Source: DASULK01 sp036381835 (GTDB lineage: Bacteria > Actinomycetota > Actinomycetes > Mycobacteriales > Micromonosporaceae). Taken from it: 12,040 nucleotides of DNA. A program made the position numbers and the translations under genes. The notes under the pieces were generated by a model that saw only the letters and a list, made by a program, of their open reading frames with translations, made no database searches and was not told the DNA's origin. Of this stretch, positions 7,270-12,040 are shown piece by piece. The stretch covers positions 1 through 12,040 of the forward strand of contig DASVCA010000196.1 in the NCBI GenBank assembly GCA_036381835.1, written 5' to 3'. How positions within the stretch are numbered: the stretch's first letter is position 1; the number at the start of each line of letters is the position of its first letter.

Positions 7270-7764
7270 ATGAAGATCGAGACAGCCAGGGATCTGTTCG
7301 TCTACGAACTCGGTCTGACGCGGGGCCTGGAGCGGATGGGCGACCGCATGCTCAGCGAGATCGCCTTCGAGCTCGACAACCCCGACCTGAGACGGCTCCT
7401 GCACGAAGGCGGGGAGCACAGGGACCGCCAGTCGACGAACATCGACGCCTGCCTGGAAGTGGTCGGGTTCACGCCGCTGGGGCAACGCGCACCGCTCGTG
7501 GAGGCATTACGGGAGCGGTACTTCAACTTCAAGAACACGAATCCGTCGTCGCAGGCCCTGAACCTGTATGCGATCGGCACCGCCCTGCGGTTCACCGAGG
7601 TCGTGATCGCCACCTACCGCGAGCTGATGGCGCTGGCCGATCTGGCCGGCGAAACCGAGTGCCGGCGACGCCTGGAGGAGAACTGCAGGCACAAGATCAA
7701 ATACGAGGAGGCGCTGGTCCAGTACGGTGTCGAAGTCGGCCTCCGGATCCCCGTCGCCCCCTAA
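7270..7764 (+). CDS. Ferritin-like DUF892 (YciE/YciF-type) protein, copy 1
   Basis: A 164-residue, mostly helical protein with the DUF892 pattern: an N-terminal IET...LFVYELGLTR...LERMGDRML helix, then LHEGGEHRDRQSTNIDACL (44-62), IGTALRFTEVVIATYREL (102-119) and a last helix with HKIKYEEAL (141-149). DUF892 proteins form four-helix bundles and are stress-induced in enterobacteria; their activity is poorly known. Glu13, Glu46, Glu49, Glu118, Glu130 and Glu147 are shared with copy 2 and are candidate metal ligands. The copies align without gaps at about 56% identity by hand count. The frame is open from 7132, but the alignment with copy 2 and a GGTGGGG stretch before the ATG at 7270 fix the start. 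Copy 2 follows after 61 bases, so co-transcription is likely. Confidence 0.75.
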   Translation: MKIETARDLFVYELGLTRGLERMGDRMLSEIAFELDNPDLRRLLHEGGEHRDRQSTNIDACLEVVGFTPLGQRAPLVEALRERYFNFKNTNPSSQALNLYAIGTALRFTEVVIATYRELMALADLAGETECRRRLEENCRHKIKYEEALVQYGVEVGLRIPVAP

Positions 7765-7825
7765 CCGTCCGCCGAAGACGACCGGCACGGGGGCAGCGGC
7801 CAGGGTATGCGATGGAGGGGGATAG

Positions 7826-8320
7826 ATGGCGATCGAGACGCCGAGAGAGCTTTTCGTCTACGAGCTCGGCCTGACCCGCAATCTGGAACGTATGGGCGAC
7901 CACATGCTGAGCGACGTCGCCCATACGGCCGACAACCGCGACCTGGTGCGAATCCTGCACGAGGAGGAAGAGAGCCGGTACCGGCAGGCGGCGAACATCG
8001 ACGCCTGCCTGGCCGCGGTGGGGTTGAGTCCGCTCGATCAGCGGGCGGCGGTCGTAGAAGGTCTGCGGGAACGGTTCTTCAACTTCGTCGGTATGGACCC
8101 TTCTCCGGCCATCCGGGACTTGTACGTCATCGGGACGGCTTTACGGTTCACGAACCTGGTGATCAGCGCCTACCGGGAGTTGCTCGACCTGGCGGTGCTC
8201 GCCGCCGCACACGAGTGCCGGCAGCCGCTCCAGGCGAACCTCAGCCACAAGGAGCAGTACGTGGAGAAGCTCAACTGGTGCAGGCGCGAACTCGCCGAAA
8301 ACCTAGCGGCCACCGTCTGA
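7826..8320 (+). CDS. Ferritin-like DUF892 (YciE/YciF-type) protein, copy 2
   Basis: A 164-residue paralogue of the preceding gene, the same length and alignable without gaps. Conserved blocks are LFVYELGLTRNLERMGDHML (9-28), ILHEEEESRYRQAANIDACL (43-62), LRERFFNF (80-87) and IGTALRFTNLVISAYREL (102-119). Compared with copy 1, residues 47-48 are Glu-Glu instead of Gly-Gly and residue 52 is Tyr instead of Asp, so the putative metal-binding helix is more acidic. The C-terminal 15 residues diverge almost completely. The ATG follows a good GGAGGGG ribosome site. It is the last chromosomal gene before the element; its stop lies 50 bases from the rnpB 3' end, to which it is convergent. A stress or iron-related role is inferred from the family only. 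Confidence 0.75.
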   Translation: MAIETPRELFVYELGLTRNLERMGDHMLSDVAHTADNRDLVRILHEEEESRYRQAANIDACLAAVGLSPLDQRAAVVEGLRERFFNFVGMDPSPAIRDLYVIGTALRFTNLVISAYRELLDLAVLAAAHECRQPLQANLSHKEQYVEKLNWCRRELAENLAATV

Positions 8321-8369
8321 AACGCGTCGATATTCCGGGCCTTGCGGATCGCGATCACCCGTGGGCGAT

Positions 8370-8396
8370 GGACGAGTCGACCTGTACGCCGGATTC
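8370..8396 (-). ncRNA. rnpB: 3' end fragment of RNase P RNA (rnpB), attachment site
   Basis: On the minus strand, 27 bases read GAATCCGGCGTACAGG followed by TCGACTCGTCC. As I recall it, the Streptomyces rnpB 3' end is GAACCCGGCGTACAG, then CCCGACTCGTC. The first part is conserved region V (3' strand of P4 and onward); the second part would be the 3' strand of helix P1. The nearly invariant ACA expected just before GAA is TCT here (8399-8397), and the sequence beyond is not rnpB, so the match ends sharply at 8396. The rest of rnpB would be expected to the right, where the integrase gene lies instead. I read this as the rnpB 3' end separated from its body by integration; the fragment alone is not functional RNA. 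Confidence 0.75.
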
Positions 8397-8448
8397 AGAC
8401 GGCTAGCAAGAGCGTTGAGCTGCGAAAACGTCCGCCAAACCATCGTCC

Positions 8449-8466
8449 AGGGCGTCTACAGGGCGT
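8449..8466. repeat. Two AGGGCGT direct repeats, 11 bases apart, at the int stop
   Basis: AGGGCGT occurs at 8449-8455 and 8460-8466, one helical turn apart. The pair straddles the integrase stop codon and lies about 53-70 bases from the attachment core. Short direct repeats beside an att core can be arm-type sites for the integrase N-terminal domain or sites for the excisionase. With only seven bases each, chance cannot be excluded. Confidence 0.25.
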
Positions 8467-9670
8467 GAGCCGCCGACTGGACCGAGCCAAGCACACCATC
8501 AATGACCCGACGAGTGCGCTCCTCACTGGCGGGCATGAGGTGCGTATAGACCCGCAGCGTGAACCCCGGATCGGAGTGCCCGAGGTAGGAGGCGAGTGCT
8601 TTGATGCTCTCCCCCGCATCCAGGAGAGCCGATGCATAGAAGTGGCGAAGCGCGTGCATGCCGTTCCGCCGGCTCGGCTCGATGCCAGCAGCAACCAACG
8701 CCGGCTTCCACACCTTCTGATCGAACCAGCCCCGGTTAATCGCGCCCTTGCGACTTGTCGTGAAGACAAGCCGCACCGTCACCACCTTGTCACTAGCCGG
8801 GTCTTCCCACGGCAAAGCGACCTCAACCGGTGGGTACACCTCCATGTGCCGCCGAAGAGCATCCGCGACCGACTCAGGCAGCGGCACCCGCCGATCACGA
8901 TCATTCTTGGGAAGACCAAACACCAGCCGGGACCGAACCAACTTGACCTGGTGGGAGATGTGCAACCAGCCCTCATCCAATTCCAGGTCCTCGACAGCGA
9001 GCCCGAAGATCTCCCCCTGACGCGCGCCACACCCAGCACCAACATCGACAACTGCCCGGTACCGCTCAGGTAAGCCCGCGCGGACAGCCAATACGTCGCT
9101 CACCCGCCACGGAATCACCTTTCGATCAATCGGCCGGGGTTGCGACACCGACCGGACCGAACAGGGATTCTTCGCAATCCGCTCATCGTCGACAGCAGCG
9201 GAAAGGATCGCCCGCAGATGCGCGAAGACCACCGACCGAGTAGCCGGAGACAACTTGCTCACCATGCTGCGATCCCACTCACGGATATGACCCGGCTTAA
9301 TCGCGGCGAGCTGACAGTTGCCGAAAAACGGAAGCAAGTGCTTCCGGACCCGAAGCTCAGTGCTCTCACGCGTTGACTCATCGAAAACCCTCGTACGCAG
9401 CCAGTTCTCCGCGTACTCAGCGAACGTGATACGGCCCGCAGCCGGATCGATGTACGCGCCGCGCAGTTTGTCGGACTCCACCGACACCATGAATGCCTCG
9501 GCATCGCGCTTGGCTCGGTCAGGGAATGACTTTTTACGCTCCCTGCCATCCGGACCGATGTACCGCACCCGATATCGCATACCCTTGCCGTACAACGCCG
9601 ACTTGACCCGCTCGGTCCGCCCATCCGGGTGACGAATCGTCCGATACCAGCGATCCTCGATGTGAGCCAT
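8456..9670 (-). CDS. int: Tyrosine recombinase (AICE integrase)
   Basis: A 404-residue site-specific recombinase that should integrate and, with Xis, excise the element. The N-terminal arm-binding region (about 28-76) has MRYRVRYIGPDGRERKKSF; a SAM-like core-binding domain covers about 81-165; the catalytic domain about 185-390. All active-site residues are visible: Arg217 (GARQGEI), Lys255 (LPKNDRDR), His339 and Arg342 (HALRH), His365 (LGHSDP) and nucleophile Tyr375 (RVYTHL). The ATG starts two bases after the xis stop, and the purine-rich end of xis (GGAAGGCGG) serves as ribosome site, so the two genes are probably coupled. The stop lies 59 bases from the attachment core, the usual AICE arrangement. 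The coding sequence is visibly less GC-rich (about 60% in a sampled line) than rep or the chromosome. Confidence 0.93.
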   Translation of the reverse strand: MAHIEDRWYRTIRHPDGRTERVKSALYGKGMRYRVRYIGPDGRERKKSFPDRAKRDAEAFMVSVESDKLRGAYIDPAAGRITFAEYAENWLRTRVFDESTRESTELRVRKHLLPFFGNCQLAAIKPGHIREWDRSMVSKLSPATRSVVFAHLRAILSAAVDDERIAKNPCSVRSVSQPRPIDRKVIPWRVSDVLAVRAGLPERYRAVVDVGAGCGARQGEIFGLAVEDLELDEGWLHISHQVKLVRSRLVFGLPKNDRDRRVPLPESVADALRRHMEVYPPVEVALPWEDPASDKVVTVRLVFTTSRKGAINRGWFDQKVWKPALVAAGIEPSRRNGMHALRHFYASALLDAGESIKALASYLGHSDPGFTLRVYTHLMPASEERTRRVIDGVLGSVQSAAHAL

Positions 9671-9672
9671 AT

Positions 9673-9858
9673 TTAGGCCGCCTTCCGGGCCTGAACCCAG
9701 GCACGCACATCAACCGGGTCATATCGCAGGTACCGACCAACGCGAGCAGCCGGAGGCCCGTACCCGACCTTCCGCCAGCGGTACAGCGTCTCCACCGGTA
9801 CCTGAAGGAAACCAGCCACGTCTTCCACGGACCAAAGCCGCTCGTCAAGGGTCCGCAA
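9673..9858 (-). CDS. xis: Excisionase, MerR-like helix-turn-helix (Xis)
   Basis: A 61-residue DNA-binding protein of the HTH_17/excisionase type. It shows LWSVEDVAGFLQVPVETLYRWRKVG (8-32), the winged-helix recognition region, then the YGPPAARVGRYLRYDPVDVRAWV tail typical of AICE and actinophage Xis proteins. Excisionases bend att DNA and push the integrase toward excision. The frame is open far upstream (to 10785) but that part is a shadow of rep. The start is taken as TTG at 9856-9858 because AAGGAG lies eight bases before it and no ATG or GTG fits. It sits 17 bases after the rep stop and 2 bases before int, so the three genes appear to form one transcript. Confidence 0.85.
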   Translation of the reverse strand: MRTLDERLWSVEDVAGFLQVPVETLYRWRKVGYGPPAARVGRYLRYDPVDVRAWVQARKAA

Positions 9859-9875
9859 GAGATTTCTCCTTCCAG

Positions 9876-11657
9876 TCAGGCCGCGGCCGGGAAGGCCGGG
9901 GGTGGTGTTGCCGAAACAGCGGTGAGTCGGTCGCGGGCGTGGTTGAGTTGCTCGCGCCAGCGGTGGCGTTCGGCGATGGCGCGTAGGAGTCGGTGGGCGA
10001 GGGGTGGCACGTCGGGGTCGTCGGGTCGGGCGAGTTGGAAGCGGTAGCGGTCGGGGTCGCCCGGCTGTGTGGCCGGGTCGGTTTCGTGGTCGGCGAAGGC
10101 TCCGGTGAGGATGGTGCGTATCCAGTCGCGGTTGTCGGCGCGGTGGTCGGCGAGGGTTTTGCCGGACCACTGTCGGGAGATGAGTACGCGGCGGCCGGTG
10201 AAGCCGAGGGTGCGGCGTTGGTGGACTTTGCCGGTGCAGCGGCCGGGGGTGAGGCCGGGTTTGGGCCGGTCGGGTTGAACGCCGTAGAGCAGCCAGTTGG
10301 CGCAGGTGGGCGAGCAGGGCAGGGTGGCCAGCTCCGCGTGGAGCCGGTCGAAGTGGGCTTGCTGCGCATCCGAGTGGGGGGCGGCCTGTTCGGTCAGATC
10401 CTTGGTGAGGTATTTGGTGACGTAGCGGATGGACCGTTCGGCGTCCTTGGTGCCTGCTTCGATGCCGCGGGTGTCGACGCGGCCGAGGCGGACCAGGTAG
10501 GCGGGGGTGGCGTCGGGGTGGTCGAGAGCGTCCAGTGCCTCGGCCCAGGTGGGCAGGGGCCGGCGGGTGGCCGGGTCGACGTAGCCGCCGGTGTCGGCGT
10601 CCCAAACCGGGGGCCGGTCGACCGAGTAGATCGGGGTGTCGAAGTGGGGCCACCAGACTTGGTGGTAGGTGGCGGCGGCGACCTGGCGGACGAGGCGGCG
10701 GGGCAGGGTGCCGCGTACGCAGTAGTGGGTGTGCGGGGCGAGCCGTCTTTGGAGTTCGACTGCTCCGGCGTATTGGATGTTCCATCCGGCGGCGCGGCGC
10801 AGGTTCTGCCAGAACCGGTCGAGCACGCGGGCGAAGTGGATCGCATCCAGCGCAGCCCGCCGATAGTCGTATGTTGAAGGGTCCAGGGGTGTACCCAGCA
10901 GCGGGTCACGCTCACCATGCATGGCCCCGCACTCACACGGGCGGATGCCGCCGCGCCGGTAGCGGGATGCGGTGTGCACCGGCCCGTAGGAGTCGAGGGT
11001 GACGGTCAGCAGGGTCGACGGGCGGTGCACGCGACCGGCCCGGCCGGTGTAGGTGCGGCCTACGGTGCGTGGCTCGACCGGCAGTCGCGGCAGTGGGGTG
11101 GTGTCTTTGCGGCGGCGGGTGGAGCGGACCCGCCGGGGCTTGGCGTCCCGATCAGGGGTGAGTGCCCCCCGTACTCGGCAGGTCGACAGGGCTTCTTCGA
11201 TGTCGGTGATGGCTTGGTCGAGGTCGGCCAGCTGCGCCGCCCGCTCATCCGGTGTCATGGCCTGGTACATCAGCGCCTGGCGTTCGAACTCCAGATGCGC
11301 CCGCACCCGGACCAGGGACAGCACGTCCTCGCTCGGCTTCTCCGGGCGCACGGTGGGTTCGTCGGCCAGGTGCCAGCCTTCCCGGATCTGCTGGATGCGC
11401 AGGCGGCGGTTACGTTCCGCGCACGGTTTGCACTTGGCGGCCAGCCGGGCACCACACGGTATGTCGATGACCTCGGTCACCCCGGTCTCCCGGTCGATCC
11501 GGCGGATCGCTAACGGCCGCACGCACACCCCGAGCTGCTCGGCCATCTGCCGCAGCACGTCCTTGGACAGCGGCATCAACATCCGGTCCGCCCGCGACCC
11601 CGGCCGCGGTCTGTCGATGACAGGCGGGGTGAGGCCCGGCAGGGTCAGGTCGGTCAC
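9876..11657 (-). CDS. RepSA-type rolling-circle replication initiator (HUH family)
   Basis: A 593-residue initiator like RepSA of pSAM2, which nicks the element origin for rolling-circle replication after excision. Visible parts: a Cys cluster (Cys68, Cys76, Cys79) that may bind zinc; motif I-like TLLTVTLDSYG (215-225); a second Cys pair CEC (241-243); the HUH metal motif HTH at 309-311 (APHTHYCVRG); and the nicking-tyrosine motif YVTKYLTKDL (412-421), where Tyr412 or Tyr416 with Lys415 or Lys419 fits the YxxK signature. The C-terminal end is basic, then Pro/Ala-rich. The start is GTG at 11655-11657 with GGAGGTGG upstream. It overlaps the stop of the upstream membrane-protein gene as GTGA, so translation is probably coupled. 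The origin itself was not identified. Confidence 0.88.
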   Translation of the reverse strand: MTDLTLPGLTPPVIDRPRPGSRADRMLMPLSKDVLRQMAEQLGVCVRPLAIRRIDRETGVTEVIDIPCGARLAAKCKPCAERNRRLRIQQIREGWHLADEPTVRPEKPSEDVLSLVRVRAHLEFERQALMYQAMTPDERAAQLADLDQAITDIEEALSTCRVRGALTPDRDAKPRRVRSTRRRKDTTPLPRLPVEPRTVGRTYTGRAGRVHRPSTLLTVTLDSYGPVHTASRYRRGGIRPCECGAMHGERDPLLGTPLDPSTYDYRRAALDAIHFARVLDRFWQNLRRAAGWNIQYAGAVELQRRLAPHTHYCVRGTLPRRLVRQVAAATYHQVWWPHFDTPIYSVDRPPVWDADTGGYVDPATRRPLPTWAEALDALDHPDATPAYLVRLGRVDTRGIEAGTKDAERSIRYVTKYLTKDLTEQAAPHSDAQQAHFDRLHAELATLPCSPTCANWLLYGVQPDRPKPGLTPGRCTGKVHQRRTLGFTGRRVLISRQWSGKTLADHRADNRDWIRTILTGAFADHETDPATQPGDPDRYRFQLARPDDPDVPPLAHRLLRAIAERHRWREQLNHARDRLTAVSATPPPAFPAAA

Positions 11658-12040
11658 CGGTCCACCTCCGCACGCGGCTTGCTGCCGTTGACACGGGTGA
11701 AGGCGGACGCCGGAACGGGCACCAACGCGGGCTGGACCACACGGGCAGGAGTATCGACGTCGACAGCGAGCTGCTCGACCGGGACGGACAGCGCAGGGAC
11801 CGCCGTGGCCGGAGTCGCAGGCTGCACGGCCACCGGGGCGGGCTGCTCTGCGGTGGGCGTGTGCTGCTCGACAACCCGGGCGGGCTGCTCGGCCGTGGGC
11901 TGCTCGACCGGGGCCGGTGGTTGTGTGTGGTGGCTTTCGCGGCGGATGAGGGCGCGCATGTGGACGGCGAGGCCGGCGACGGCGGGGGGTAGTGCGCCGA
12001 CGATGGCGGCGAGGACGGCTTGCCAGGTCTGCTGGTGGGC
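11654..12040 (-). CDS. DUF2637/Spd-like membrane protein, C-terminal part
   Basis: The frame is open to the window edge, so the start is missing. The visible 128 residues begin with AHQQTWQ, then one hydrophobic helix (AVLAAIVGALPPAVAGLAVHM, including the Pro-Pro kink common in DUF2637 proteins), then MRALIRRESHH as a positive-inside boundary, and a long soluble tail rich in Pro, Val, Ala, Glu and Gln with repeated TAEQPA and VEQ units. DUF2637/SpdB-like proteins are common next to rep in AICEs and Streptomyces plasmids and are linked to intramycelial plasmid spread. An internal ATG at 11959 would lose the helix and is less likely to be the start. The stop overlaps the rep start by four bases. 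Confidence 0.7.
   Translation of the reverse strand, partial: AHQQTWQAVLAAIVGALPPAVAGLAVHMRALIRRESHHTQPPAPVEQPTAEQPARVVEQHTPTAEQPAPVAVQPATPATAVPALSVPVEQLAVDVDTPARVVQPALVPVPASAFTRVNGSKPRAEVDR

Larger units (their letters stand above)
8370..12040. mobile_element. Left end of an actinomycete integrative and conjugative element (AICE), partial
   Basis: All genes lie on the minus strand, in transcription order Spd-like membrane protein, RepSA-type initiator, excisionase, integrase. This is the site-specific recombination and replication module of pSAM2-like AICEs, which excise, replicate as rolling circles and transfer double-stranded DNA with an FtsK-like Tra protein. The left boundary is the rnpB 3' end at 8370-8396, 59 bases from the integrase stop. 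The Tra/FtsK gene, regulators and the second att site are not in the window and must lie beyond 12040 if the element is whole. No frameshift or stop interrupts int, xis or rep, so the recombination module looks functional. Confidence 0.85.

Noticed and set aside
7803..7808. Second GGGTAT just before DUF892 copy 2
   Set aside because: It ends only 17 bases before the ATG, so transcription would start inside the ribosome site, and no GNNT -35 lies at 14-16 bases.
8347..8356. GATCGCGATC palindrome downstream of the rnpB 3' end, considered as a terminator
   Set aside because: It is perfect but has no loop and no following T-run, so it is a poor hairpin; it may be chance.
8321..8455. Possible tRNA gene as the integration target
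   Set aside because: No cloverleaf, anticodon arm or GGTTCGAATCC-type T-loop is found on either strand; the conserved bases match the rnpB 3' end instead.
9859..10785. Long upstream extension of the excisionase frame
   Set aside because: It overlaps rep in another frame and is Pro/Arg-rich; the TTG at 9858 with AAGGAG gives a normal-size Xis.
9993..10877. 294-residue Gly/Val-rich frame on the plus strand inside rep
   Set aside because: It is antisense to the HUH region of rep and repetitive in Gly/Ala/Val, as expected for a reverse-strand shadow of GC-rich codons.
11654..11959. ATG at 11959 as start of the protein upstream of rep
   Set aside because: The frame stays open to the window edge and encodes a typical membrane helix before this Met, so the ATG is internal.
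1..12040. CRISPR array, rRNA operon, insertion sequence
   Set aside because: No regularly spaced repeats, rRNA signatures or transposase motifs were seen on either strand.

Overview
The window reads as a high-GC actinobacterial chromosome, most likely Micromonosporaceae-like. This is inferred from the strong G/C bias at third codon positions, a GlnA2-type glutamine synthetase, a coenzyme F420 reductase and a pSAM2-like integrative element. It has two parts that meet near base 8370-8396.

Chromosomal part, 1-8396. It opens with an LD-carboxypeptidase (S66 family). A convergent GlnA2-type glutamine synthetase-family gene follows, then a divergent glutamine-dependent NAD+ synthetase. The region between the two divergent starts holds a clean GlnR-type half-box. 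Next are panB (pantothenate and CoA synthesis) and a convergent F420:NADP oxidoreductase gene. These are followed by a lysine/alanine-rich histone H1-like DNA-binding protein and a 67-residue Cys/His protein, both on the minus strand. Two tandem, equal-length (164 aa) ferritin-like DUF892 (YciE/YciF-type) paralogues come last, the first with a stress-sigma-like promoter. The theme is nitrogen and cofactor metabolism, then a small cluster that looks stress-related.

Element part, from about 8370 to beyond 12040. All genes are on the minus strand, in transcription order: a DUF2637/Spd-like membrane protein (5' part outside the window), a RepSA-type HUH replication initiator, a 61-residue excisionase with a TTG start, and a 404-residue tyrosine integrase. 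Junctions are very tight: a 4-base GTGA overlap, then gaps of 17 and 2 bases. This is the int-xis-rep end of an actinomycete integrative and conjugative element (AICE). Transfer genes and the other attachment site would lie past the right edge.

The most interesting point is the attachment site. Between the last chromosomal gene and the integrase stop there is no tRNA. Instead, 27 bases on the minus strand match the conserved 3' end of actinobacterial RNase P RNA (rnpB): the end of conserved region V plus the 3' strand of helix P1. The match stops abruptly at 8396. I infer that the element uses the 3' end of rnpB as its attB, and that the body of rnpB lies at the far end of the element, outside this window.
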